Shown here: piece by piece, positions 1 through 10,123 of the stretch
Layout: each line of letters opens with the position of its first letter
Numbering within the stretch: position 1 is the stretch's first letter
Origin: Eublepharis macularius
Lineage: Eukaryota > Chordata > Lepidosauria > Squamata > Eublepharidae
Assembly: GCF_028583425.1 (NCBI RefSeq)
Contig: NC_072801.1
Span: 19,178,001 to 19,242,000 of the forward strand
DNA: 64,000 nt
Direction: 5' to 3'
The notes under the pieces: generated by a model
The model's input: the letters and a program-made list of their open reading frames with translations, nothing else
Database searches by the model: none
Told to the model about the DNA's origin: nothing
Translations under genes and position numbers: made by a program

Positions 1-130
1 AAACAAACCTCTCTAAAATCATAGTGGTTCATTGCGGTTCATCAGAAAATGAGCTCCGACAAACCACTGGTTTCCGAACCAAAAAACAGCCCAGTTCATG
101 ATGAATTTTGGTTTGTATCTCAGTTCATGC
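1..130. repeat. Fragment of an interspersed repeat
   Basis: The stretch is rich in GGTTC/GAACC words and ends in a string like TTCATGCCCATCTCTAC, which I recognise from memory as a common end of a dispersed repeat in squamate genomes. It runs off the left edge of the window. I cannot assign the family; no coding potential is evident. Confidence 0.3.
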
Positions 131-974
131 CCATCTCTACTTTTAGCTGGTTGTCAATAGATAAAGGAATATTTGTCCTTTTATACAACCTGCTAACAAA
201 CTACATTAAAGTTCATACAAAGTTTATTAGAATACACATTTATAACTATAGTATATAACTATACTATATTGTGATCTAATTCATATCTCTACTACAGGCA
301 TATCAAGGTCAGTTTACACTTTTGACTTGGACAGTCTCCATCAAGCTTCCCTGAATCAAGAGGAAAGGTGTGGTAAAAATCAATTCCTTTAATAAATCCC
401 TTTACTAGAGAGGCTTGGGCTGGAATGCACACCCTAAAGAGAGCTTTCAGAGTACTGGAGATCAAGTCTGGAGTCTCATCGCATGCCAGGAAGCTTAGTG
501 GGGCAAGGAGAAGCACAGTAAAGGACAGTTGTGCTCTGAAGTCTTATCTTTATCACTTGCCAGCTAACAGCACTCACCTCAGCTGTACAATCCATTTTCA
601 TGTTGGTGACAACCCAATATCAAGGTTTGCAATACTCCTACCATTGCAGCCCAAGGCCAAAATGCTGCAGCTGGCAGAGATGAGCAAACAGCTGGTTCTC
701 CATCCTGTGAAAAACTTGAGGCAATTTCTTCAATTTTAATAGCATGCATATTTGCCTCAATAACTCTGGAGAACAAAAATTTTGCAACAAAATAAAGGGG
801 GCTAAACTTTGCAATGATTGGTCAACTTGTAAGCTTGTGATTGGTTACATAACAAAACACTTGTTAGGCCTAAGAACATATAGCAAGTAACTGAGTCACA
901 TGGTCTGGCTCCTTAGATGTACATGACAGTTTAGTGAACTTTAAGGGCTGCAGCAAAAAATACTTTCACAATCC

Positions 975-1073
975 TCACATCCCCCCAGCCAGAACTGCCA
1001 GATACTTGACCAGGAGAGGATGGGCCTCATAGTTCAGGGCAAATTGTTGGGCTGCTTGGGACACCACGGCTGC
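975..1073 (-). CDS. Candidate terminal coding exon of an unidentified gene
   Basis: Read on the minus strand, a pyrimidine tract ending TTTTGTCATTCTGCAG is followed by 33 codons closed by TGA (975-977). The peptide begins AAVVSQAAQQFALNYEAHPL and ends KYLAVLAGGM. Composition and the clean acceptor look like a real last exon in phase 0; the acceptor is a NAGNAG type (CAGGCAG). Sequence to the left would be its 3' UTR, with a possible minus-strand AATAAA near 224. I found no convincing upstream exons; the CpG island at 2.4-3.15 kb would be the natural promoter. I do not recognise the protein. It could be a remnant of a lost gene or a chance ORF. Confidence 0.35.
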   Translation of the reverse strand, partial: AAVVSQAAQQFALNYEAHPLLVKYLAVLAGGM

Positions 1074-1419
1074 CTGCAGAATGACAAAAGGAAGATGTGT
1101 GTTGGGGAATACCATTGATCTGCTTCCTAATGATCACATCAATATGTAACCGTTAACAATGAATATTGGTATTGACTATACATGGTATTGGTATTAATTT
1201 TATAGTTAATATTTATTGCTGTATTTATTGATCAGTAAGCACTGTGCACTTTCATTAGTAAACTGTGATATGTATACAAGTATTTATTAGTAATGGAATA
1301 ATTGAACCCAGTGCACTTTGTTAACCACTACATATCGATAAGTTCCCCCATGGAACATCTTTCAATAGCCATCAGAGTTCCATGGTGCCCTTTAGTTTTG
1401 TCATCCTAAAGATCACAGG

Positions 1420-1495
1420 CAGCGGTGCAGTCTTAAGCAGAATGACATCCTTTGAAATCTATGGACTTTAAAAGGTGTAGCGGGAACCAGCATGG
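1420..1495. repeat. Fragment of a common squamate repeat (GCAGTCTTAAGCAGAATGAC word)
   Basis: The words GCAGTCTTAAGCAGAATGAC and, further on, a diverged reverse counterpart resemble a very common squamate repeat end whose consensus contains TGCAATCCTAAGCAGAGTTAC (recognised from memory). A similar short piece occurs near 4665-4690. Not coding. Confidence 0.3.
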
Positions 1496-1796
1496 TGTAA
1501 TAGAACATAGAAAGGGGTTCCTCAACAACCTGGCCTCCCTGAGCTCTTGAGTAGGTGGGCAGGTTCATTGTCAAGCAGGGCTTGTTATTGTCTGCCCTCA
1601 TTCAGATGAAAGGGGTTATTATGGTTGGAATAGCAGATGGGCTACTAAGCACCTGGGCTTGTGGTTCCCCCCCCCCTCAAGGCTTTCCTACATTTCTTTC
1701 TGTTCTCCTGTGGCTCTTTTGTAAAGTGAGGAGGAAGGTACAGCTCACCACCCCATCACAAAACTCCAAAGGTTCAGAAAGGCTGGAGAGCCCTTT

Positions 1797-1985
1797 GTAG
1801 AACTGGGAAGGCCCAAGTTTGAATTCCCACTCCACCACAGAAGCTCGCTGGGTAACTTTGGACCAGCCATACACTCTGGGTCTGGTCTACCTCACAGGGT
1901 TGTTACAAGGTTGAAATGGAGAACAGTGTGAGTTGCTTTGGGTCCCTATGGGGGAGAGAGCAAGGGTGTAAACACGGGATCTGTT
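1797..1985 (+). repeat. tRNA-derived SINE, 3' portion
   Basis: Contains the ordered words TTTGAATTCCCACTCCACCA, CTGGGTAACTTTGGACCAG and CTACCTCACAGGGTTGTT. The same order recurs in other copies in this window (17.2, 18.5 and 44.85 kb). The pseudo B-box and tail are visible; the head is missing. Confidence 0.6.
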
Positions 1986-2435
1986 GATAAGATTTCAGGG
2001 GGGGGGTCTATGAACTTGGGTGGGGGGAAATTGATAATTGTGATAATGTAATTGGTTTCCATTGTAACCCTATGTATTCTCTTTTATGTATTTAAAAAAT
2101 TTCTGAGGTGTTCATGGGCTTCACCAGACGGCCAAAGGGACCCAGGGCACAACCCCTGAAACAAAGGGAAGCTGGGCAGGCGCTGCTGTTCCCCTCCCGG
2201 GAGCACCATTGCAGGGTCAGCCGCAACCTCCCCTTCCTCCACCTGATCTTCCTCCAGCTCCTGCATTGGCAGCCCATTCCTCTAGGTTCCCCCAAAGGGG
2301 TATCGCCTCTGCGCTTTTTAAAACGAGACTTTAGCCAAAGGGATGGCGGGGAAAAGAGGGACCTAAAACCCTAAAAGGAGCGTGGAGGAAAAGCGGTAGA
2401 GTCGCGGGCCGGTTCTCTTGAGTCTACTCATAGCT

Positions 2436-2490
2436 TCATAGGGTTGGAAGGGACGTCTAGGGTCATCTATCCCAACCCCATGTACTTAGA
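2436..2490 (-). repeat. CR1 LINE 3'-end fragment
   Basis: The string CATAGGGTTGGAAGGGACGT followed by GGTCATCTATCCCAACCCC is the reverse complement of the CR1 3' terminus, which also occurs in plus orientation near 56950-56985 in this window. About 55 bp remain. Confidence 0.6.
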
Positions 2491-2889
2491 GGATTTTGAG
2501 CGGGAAAGACGAGGGACGGCGGGGCGGCGTCGGGCTTGGCTTCCCGCCTGGGACCTGGCCTCAGTTTAGGTCCGAAGAACAGGAGCAATCACGGAGCACC
2601 GCCAGTCTTTGCAAGGGCTGCGGAAGTATCTGCGGCGGCTACTGCGCCCGGTGCGTCTGTTTCGCTCCCCGCCCGCCCCAACACCAGAAGCAACAACGCC
2701 ACCGCTGCCACGCCCTCTTCTCCTTTGAAGTACCACCATCAAGGGCCAGAGCGGAAGCGACTCTAGGTCACTTGGAATGCCGGGAATTGCAGTCCTGCCG
2801 CTCCGCTCGCCTTCGCCCGCTCGTACTCTCTGACTCCGCTACCTCAAGTTCCCACAAGACCTCTCTTCGCTCCTCCCTCTGAAAGCAGA

Positions 2890-3165
2890 CTGAGATTGGC
2901 CGCTGCCGAAAGAAGCTCGCTGTCGCACGACGATGACATCTCAACCTCCGCCCAATCAAAGGAAAGTGGCGGGGCCATGAGAAGGGGGGCGGAGAGCCGG
3001 CAGCGGCTGGCCAACCGGGAGGATGTTTGAGGCGTCTTGCAGAGTGATTGGCTAGGACGCACAATAAACGCAATAATACGATCGAATGCCCCTCCTTAAC
3101 CAGCGCCGGCCAATGGAGACAGAGAACCGGGATATAAAAGAGGACGCCTTGCACGGACTCCTTCC
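2890..3165 (+). promoter_or_regulatory. CCAAT/TATA promoter with pyrimidine-rich (TOP-like) start
   Basis: Inside a CpG-rich block (about 2440-3250) are four CCAAT motifs: 2894-2898 (inverted), 2952-2956, 3047-3051 (inverted) and 3110-3114. They are followed by TATAAAA at 3133-3139. About 25 bp further the sequence CTCCTTCCGTTTCCTC (3158-3173) would give a transcript with a 5' terminal oligopyrimidine tract. That tract is known from translation-apparatus genes and snoRNA host genes. The CCAAT spacing resembles NF-Y-driven promoters. The same island may also fire leftwards. Confidence 0.6.
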
Positions 3166-5430
3166 GTTTCCTCGTCGCGTGGTTGGTGAAGGTTGGTCTG
3201 TTGGGAAGCCGTTTGGGGAGGCCATGCGTGGAGCTCGCGGTTCAGTGTACCTTTTTGCCTTTCTTTTACGGCGGAGTCCAGGAAGAGGTTTATATTTACA
3301 GCGGAGAAAAAACAGCTGCAGTGGTAGGTTAGGCGAAGAGCAGTTGGCTTAAGGCACCCACTGTATGTTATGATTAAATGATTTGAGCCTCCGTCTCTAT
3401 GGCATGCTCTGGTGTCTGTGCGCTTAAAGAAACAAAGCTAGGGGGAAACCCATTGAGGTTTTAAAATACAGCACACACAGGCGTTACCCATTATGATGCT
3501 GGGAGAGGGAACGCGAAGGAGACGAGGTGGTCTTCGTCCTTGGCCACCCAATGTACCAGTAACTTGCAGGATTTTAAAAAAAAAAGGTGGGAGAGGTTTA
3601 TTTACGGGTTTGATACCCGTTAAAGCTATGCAGACTGTGGGTTTATCAGCACAAGACTCGATCTGCAGACATTTTTCTTGCTCCTTCCTGCTTTGCTGAG
3701 CTCTCCTTGTTTCTCTGAGCATCTCTCTCCATTGCTTTGCTTCTACTGAACAGCTTAGCTGAGAGATGATTCTAAGGGGATGTTGTACAATGAGGACAAG
3801 AATTTTCCTGGGGCAGTGGGACTCCAAATTCCAGCCAATGATGAACTCTTTAAAATTTCTGACACCTCGTATGAAAACTGCTCGCAGTTTCTGATTACTG
3901 ATGTCAACTGAGGCTTGGAAATTAACGTAAGGGGCACGTGCTTCCAGATGAACTGGTACAAGATCTATACTGTTAGGGTCTGACTTTTTAGAAAACTCAA
4001 AGAGGGGTTTGATACTTAATGCTGAATTGTTTTCTTTCTCCAGGAAATGGCCCCAAAAAGGAGTGAGATCAGCCATTGCCAAGAGGAGAAAATCAGTGAT
4101 ACCTTTACTAGCCATGAGAGAGCAGCATGGTAAATTACTTGGAAGTTACTAACGAGTTGTTGTTGCAGAAAGATGGGCCTTTGAAGTAGGTGTTTTCTTC
4201 CACCTATCAATAGGTGGAGGGAGCTGGCTCAGGGGCAGAGTGCACACGGCATCCAGGAAAACAACTTCCACTTCTTTGTGCAGTACAGTACACCATGATG
4301 ATTTGGGAGTTCTTCAATGTAAGGCAGCTGATGGTAACTGATGATTGATTAGTCAACAGATATAAAGTGACTTTCCTTTTCTTTCAGGCTGACCTGAAGC
4401 AGCACTCAAGTGTACTGGATTAAGAAGGTGGAAGCAACCATGCCAAAGGCAAGGTTATTTTGACTAGCTGAGGCCTACAGAAGCTTTCAAAAAGATCCGA
4501 GGAAAGGCAGAACAAAGAAAAATCACAGAAGGTAGATATTAGTGTTTTATTTAATGACAAGGATTCACATAGATAACATGTTATAAAAAAATACTCTGAA
4601 GAAATTGTTGCCTGCAAGCAGCATTTGAAAACCGCATATTAGTATGCTGCACAAAGTGGCCAGTGCATTCCTAAACAGAGTTACACCCTGTCACCAACAG
4701 AGGTGTGAAGGGAAAGAGACAAGAATGTTTCAAACTAAGCTGGGCCTGCAAAAGCATCATGGAAAACAATAACCCCCTCCCCCTTCTTGCTTGGATGATA
4801 GTAGATTCATGTCAGTAATATAACTGTCAGTGTCATACTGGCCCATGCTGCTCTTTGAACAAAAACCCCAAAGCCCTTGGAAGGCAAGGCCACCATATTT
4901 AGGCATGAAGTGGCCAAGGAACTCGCCCAAATGCAATTTTCCTGGAACAGAACTAAGAAGAAATTTACCTTCTGAGTTATGCCTGGTTCACAACTTATAG
5001 ACAGGTGATGATAGAAAGCTATTGCCTGCTCTCAAAACCAAATATCCTCCTCTTTGGAAGAACAGATTTATCTAAATTGCTGATATCCCAGAGCAAAAGG
5101 AAAGGGCTTTTCAGCTATGTGGAAAGGCAACTCTTTCACATTGTTGCCCTGCTGTAACATTGGAGCAACCACAAGGGATCCCGGAGCAGATTTCTAGTTC
5201 AGCCCTTAGTTCCATGAAGATTTATGAATTCATTCATGTATTAGGAAAAAAACAAGGTTTAAAAAAAGTTTGGAAACTTAGATGACTTAATCTACAGTGT
5301 TATAAAAACTTGCCATTAAAAAAAAATGTAACAGTCACCAGTTATAACTAGTCTCCGAAAGAACCCTAGTTTGGCTAGGGATAGTAGAGACAATAGGCTT
5401 AGCAGAACAATAAAGCTCCAACCTTGGGTA
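3158..5430 (+). ncRNA. Putative spliced non-coding transcript, possible snoRNA host
   Basis: Downstream of the promoter I can place exon 1 (3158-3323, donor GTG|GTAGGT), exon 2 (4044-4129, acceptor TTTTCTTTCTCCAG, donor CATG|GTAAAT) and exon 3 (4388 to about 4531, acceptor CTTTTCTTTCAG, donor AAG|GTAGAT). A plus-strand AATAAA lies at 5409-5414. The best reading frame through exons 1-2 gives only about 40 residues starting at 3223 and is not convincing. TOP-like start, short exons and box C/D motifs in intron 1 fit a snoRNA host gene. Alternatives are an unproductive promoter or an alternative 5' region of a gene I cannot see. Exon limits come from splice-site words only. Confidence 0.35.
3830..3900 (+). 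ncRNA. Candidate box C/D snoRNA
   Basis: The order of boxes is canonical: C box ATGATGA at 3838-3844, D' CTGA at 3859-3862, C'-like GTATGAA at about 3869-3875, D CTGA at 3891-3894. It would sit in intron 1 of the putative host transcript, about 150 nt upstream of the next acceptor. The terminal stem is weak (only CAG/CTG pairs outside the boxes). The guide before box D, TCGCAGTTT, is complementary to nine bases of 18S rRNA (AAACUGCGA near position 83), but the predicted target is not a methylation site I know. This is a candidate only. Confidence 0.25.
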
Positions 5431-5612
5431 GTGTTACGCTGGCTTTTGAGATTTTAACTGATATTAGCAACATGTTAAGTATAAGGGCTAGAAACTTGCT
5501 GTTTAAAAGAACCTCAGGGAACTGCCTTTTGTGCCCTGTACCAAATTCTGTATGTGCATCTGTATCTTCGCTGCTGAAGAATTACAATACCTCTCAGCTA
5601 GTACAGGCCTGC
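5331..5612 (+). repeat. Left copy of a local direct duplication (pairs with 8074-8362)
   Basis: Shares long ordered blocks with 8074-8362, including GCTGGCTTTTGAGATTTTAA, CACCAAATTCTGT-like words and CTCAGCTAGTACA. It lies at the 3' end of the putative non-coding transcript and contains its possible AATAAA. It is either a tandem segmental duplication 2.7 kb apart or two copies of an unrecognised repeat. Confidence 0.6.
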
Positions 5613-5939
5613 TGAAGAATTCTGGAGAATTCAAAAGCTTGAATACTGTTCTGTGTTGTCATGGTTGTTCCTTATAAAAAGTACTACATTGTCTGCAGAT
5701 AGTCTTCACATTCATGCAGGAGTGCCCTCTGTCATGGCTAGTGCCTTTAGTTGGCGTGCCCTTTCTTGAGAAGCCAGATCCATCTGTAGCTATCTGTATT
5801 CCTGATGGCATCTGTAAGGGTGAGAAAACCTGGAAGAGAGTTCGGAAACATCTGGTTTCAATGGCAGACTGCCTACAGGCACACGTTTGCCTTGGCTGCA
5901 AAAAAGATTAGGGCCAAGATTGTTTCCTCAGAAACCTAA

Positions 5940-6105
5940 CTTTTTCATAACTATCTGGTATTTATTAAGGTTCCATTTTAATTGTATTTTATTTTTATTA
6001 TTTTAATAACTGTATTTTATGCTTGTAAGATAGATTTCTGTTTTTACTGTTCTTAACTTTGTATGGTGATGGCCTTTGGCTATATATAATTAAACCTACC
6101 TACAG
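5940..6105 (+). repeat. LINE 3'-tail-like sequence
   Basis: AT-rich, with the ending TGTATGGTGATGGCCTTTGG then TATATATAATTAAA. It resembles the 3' tail of the LINE fragment at 13.6-13.72 kb (CTATGCTGGTCTTTGAGCG then ATAATAAATC). No coding part remains. Confidence 0.35.
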
Positions 6106-7334
6106 GCACACATGATATGGAACGCATTCATTTTAAAAGGACTCCCATTGGTTGCCAGTTTATTTACCGTGTTTCTTACTTTTACAGCCTTCAGTGGCCT
6201 GGAAGGAACCCATTAAACCAACTGGGATTAGCCGCTGTCAGTGGAAGGCTTCTGTGCCTCCCACCCTCAGTTTTGAAAGTAGCACAGAAATCGCATCCTC
6301 AACCTTTGTTCAATCAAAGAAAATAAGGTGGTGGGGCAGATGAACAGAGTTGCCTGGAGATACTGAGTGAGAATGGGCAGTTGGCCAAGTACGTACTTCA
6401 TTCACCAGTACAGACGGGGCAGAAGAGCAGTGTTCCATTCCTGAGATACGCACGATCACATTCTGTATTGTTGTAGAGAATATCAGAATATATCTTTTTA
6501 TATTTTTTTCCTTTTAGCTTTGTGTTGTGAGCCTTTTGACTTTTTTATCTTTTGGCTTTAAAAAGTTCTTAATTGAATTTAATTTTTAAAAATCCCCCAC
6601 AGTGGAAAATACAGCTTGGTGAAGCTGTATTTGTCCAAAATCATATTCATGCTTGAATGAGACAAAGGAATGTGTATATGTGAACAAGAATAAAAATAAT
6701 GTGATGGGATTATATATTAGGGGGAAATAATAAGGTTTAAAAATAGAACCTAATATTCTTGTATCTAGCTGATACTGAATTGTTTTTGTTGTAATTTGTT
6801 CCTTTAATGCAACTTTATTTATTTATAAGATTTTAATAATTTATTGCATCTAGTCAATACCAGATTGTATTTACTGTACAAACTACAATTTTACTCACAT
6901 TCATTAATTCATAAGATTTTAACAATAATTTGTTACTTAACTAATTTGCTTAATTTCTGTAATTATGTATTTGTAAAAAAGAAAACGTAAGAAAAAAAGA
7001 ATGATTGTTTTTTATTTTATGCCCCCCTTTGAGCAGGTTTCTAAGCAAGGGCCACAATGAATGTTCTAAATAAACAACTCGAGTATCAAACTGGTCAGTG
7101 ACTTAATCCTATGGGAGTGTACAAGGAGGGGGATACAATGAAAAGTGCATTATGGGTTGATGGAGATGTTGACTCGGTTTTACAGCATGTTTTTATTGCT
7201 AGATAGAAGCTGCAAATTGAGGCCACTTGGATTAAGTCCACATCCTGGGAAGCATGAGAAGTCAACTCTGTCGGTGTGTTTAGTTACGGCAAACCTACCC
7301 AGCAGCAAAACATGAAATGACTAACTTCTGTCAG

Positions 7335-7690
7335 GGAGGGGCCCATGGCTCAGTGGTAGAGTACACGCTTTGTAGACAGAAGGCTGTAAATTTAATCCTT
7401 AATTTTGTATGAAGTATAGACCAGAGTTGTGTATGTAGGTTTTCCCTCTTTCTACATCTCTCTGCAGAGCAGAAGGGTTTCTAGTCCAGTAGCAAAGCAC
7501 AGGGTTTGCATGTGGACGGTCCCAGGTTTGACCCCAGGTGTCCCTGTGAAGGTCAGGGGAAAGACCCATCTCATCTAAAGGCCCTGGAAAGCTACTGTCA
7601 GAACAGATCAGCCTGTGTTAGATGGACCTCTATTCATAGGTACTCCAAAAGCCCAGCACATGGTAGCTGTCACTGTGCAATGCTACTAAC
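7335..7690 (+). repeat. Two partial tRNA-Ala-like SINE copies
   Basis: The first piece (about 7335-7400) has the head GGGGCCCATGGCTCAGTGGT and an A-box-like GTGGTAGAGTACACG. The second (about 7478-7690) keeps the B-box region GTTTGACCCCAGG, the word AGACCCATCTCATCTAAAGG and part of the tail. The same family occurs at 10.4, 27.9, 30.2, 38.95 and 45.4-45.7 kb. These are retroposed pseudo-tRNA heads, not tRNA genes. Confidence 0.55.
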
Positions 7691-8073
7691 GGGTTTCTCT
7701 AGCTTGCTCCAAGACTCTTCCTGGAAAAGCCAACTCCAAGTCAAGAGGAAACACTGGTCTAACTCACAAGAAGGCAACTTCACACCTTTGTGTTCCAAGT
7801 GGGGATTTGCACCCTAGTCTCCTCATCTGAGTCCAACTGCTACAGAACTAGCCCTCTGCCTTATACAGGTGAAGAAACTTGCTGTAAAGGACTAAGCTTT
7901 GTTTAGAAAGCTTTTTAAAAAAAAACCTGGCTAATTCAGATAAGCTCCTTTCCAGAATATGGATCACAGGGTAAGCCTAGGCATCTCTAACTCTCGATTA
8001 GATAAAAATGCATTCATGGAAATTTAAGCAACATGGAGCCAAGGAAAATCTACACAGCAAATCTGCATAACAT

Positions 8074-8362
8074 AGTCAACAGTTACGACTACTCTCCAAA
8101 AAAGCCTGGGTTTTCCTAGGGAGAGGATATGGAATATGCTCAACAGGATGTTGAAGCTCCAACCCAGGGCAATCTTACACTGGCTTTTGAGATTTTAATG
8201 TGTTAAATTCAACTCGGGCTAAAAAAATGCGTTTCCTTAAAAAAAAGACAAGATTCTCAAGGGAACATGCCTTTTGTTTCCAACACCAAATTCTGTGTGT
8301 GCAAAAGTGTTATCTGGTTCTTCACTGTGGAAGAATTGCAATACTTCTCAGCTAGTACAAAA
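8074..8362 (+). repeat. Right copy of a local direct duplication (pairs with 5331-5612)
   Basis: Collinear with 5331-5612 over about 285 bp, from AACAGTTACGACTAC through CTCAGCTAGTACA, with small indels. It lacks the AATAAAGCTCC of the left copy, reading ATGTTGAAGCTCC instead. The region between 8365 and about 9450 shows nothing else that I can identify. Confidence 0.6.
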
Positions 8363-10123
8363 GAATGTCCAAAGCATTAATTCTTGGGCGTTCTCTAGCA
8401 CTAGAAGATTAGTTCTATCACCTAACATCGTCCCTTCATAGAAATCGGAACAGAAATAAAAACTTGTCTTTGAGTTCAATTGGGACTGTGTGCTATCTTC
8501 AGAAATAGCCCAGGTTGTTTTTAAAGTGGACCTTAGAGGAAAATTCATTTCTATCACAAGGTGAAGAGAAAAATCAGATATTTTTATTAAATATTAAAAC
8601 TCAGGGTGATAAATGCAAGAGAGCTGGAAGCAATAAAGTACATCAAAAATTAACGAGAATTCCAACAGAGCATATACTTTGAAGTGGAAAATAGAAAGGA
8701 ATGTAACTCTTGGTGAACAAGAAGGGGCTCAAACATGGGACATGTTTTCCCTTTAGTCATGCTCTCTAAACATCAAGGCTCATATAAGAGCATAAGATCT
8801 CTGACACCTGTGAAACAACTGCATGTGGTTCCCACATTCCAAATTGTGCTGGAAAGGTTGTGATGGAATTAGTTCCTTCTCAGGTTGTTGTTGGCATTGT
8901 CCCCCAAATACTACAATTCTAGGAGGAAATTTTGATTCAGATTCAGAACTTTACAGGACGTAGGTAAGCTAAAGACTTTTTACGAGGCAGTCTGCCATTG
9001 CCTTCCCCAGTTATCTACACTTTACCCCCAGGAAACTGAGTATTCATTACAGAATGTAAGATCCCATTAAAGATGTCTACAGTTATGCCAGAAATGTTTG
9101 GCCACAAAGCGATACTGAAATAAGACTAGAGCTTCTTTGCTTTTGATTGCCAACTAAGTTTCTAACTGCAGCATTTTGGAAGAAAATAAAAGTATGATTC
9201 TTTTTAAAATAGTACCTTAATACTGGAGACCACTTGATCCTGGACAAATTTTTCTTCCCAGTTCAAAATTCCCAATAAGCCATAAGTAACTTTGCTAAAG
9301 AGGTGGCTACTCCTCTTTGAATGAACTGAAAAATCTACACAGCAAATCCACACAAGACCTATCTCGGTTTATTAAGAAGCCCAATTTTACTAATTGCTCA
9401 CTGATTTAAATATGCCCATCTATGAAACACTAATTATTACTGTTATTACTTGTTTGTTCATTGTTGAACAACTTTTATTCATGTTTCCAGATACTGTGAT
9501 ACTTATTATTTATAAATATTGTCAAGGACTACATATTCTTTTAAAGACACATTTTGTGGGTGAACTTTAGAGAATGAGGCGGAAGAACCCGGAGGTAGCA
9601 AGATGGGATTACATCACTTTAGATGGCAAGTGCTAGATTCCAACTATGCATATCCTGCCCCCCCCCCCTGACCCGGCGCCACTATAAAATAACTCCATGC
9701 AAACAGAAGACCTTAAAGAAAGAGGCAGGCCACTAGTTTTCTGATTGCAGGGAGTTTTTAGAGTATGGATAGAATATTCTAAAATGGGATCCCACAGTCA
9801 GTCTAGAGCAACGGGGTTCCTTCTACCTTGTTCCCCTGGCATGAATGAAGTAGACTTTAATGCCAGCTTCCATCTTGCCCTGTACTGCGCCATCATAAAG
9901 ACAGACAACAGCAGCAGCCTCTGACACAGCTCAGAAGGCCTACACCGTTCTGGCACGTTGCAAAAGGGCACGCACTGTTAGCTCCAAAAGCCAATGTTTT
10001 TGTATCATGAGAGAAGCAAAGGCTTCTTGCAAAATCATTACCCTTGAGCTCAGGTGTCCCTCTGCATAGTTTCAGCATCATCGAGGAGAGAAAAAACCGA
10101 ATTCACTACATTCAACGCATTTT

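Noticed and set aside
292-776. Two minus-strand frames of 65-74 codons left of the orphan exon
   Set aside because: No recognisable domain, and they lie where the 3' UTR of the orphan exon would be. A brief resemblance to ML-domain proteins did not hold up on comparison.
3560-3675. Possible H/ACA snoRNA (TGCAGA/TCTGCA hairpin followed by GACA)
   Set aside because: The outer stem and ACA are present, but the H box does not fit and the pocket is one-sided.
7335-7400. tRNA-like sequence (GTGGCTCAGTGGTAGAG type words), also at 10.4, 26.0, 43.6 and 62.2 kb
   Set aside because: Each is followed by SINE body and tail sequence, and acceptor-stem pairing is lacking. These are retroposed pseudo-tRNA heads, not tRNA genes.
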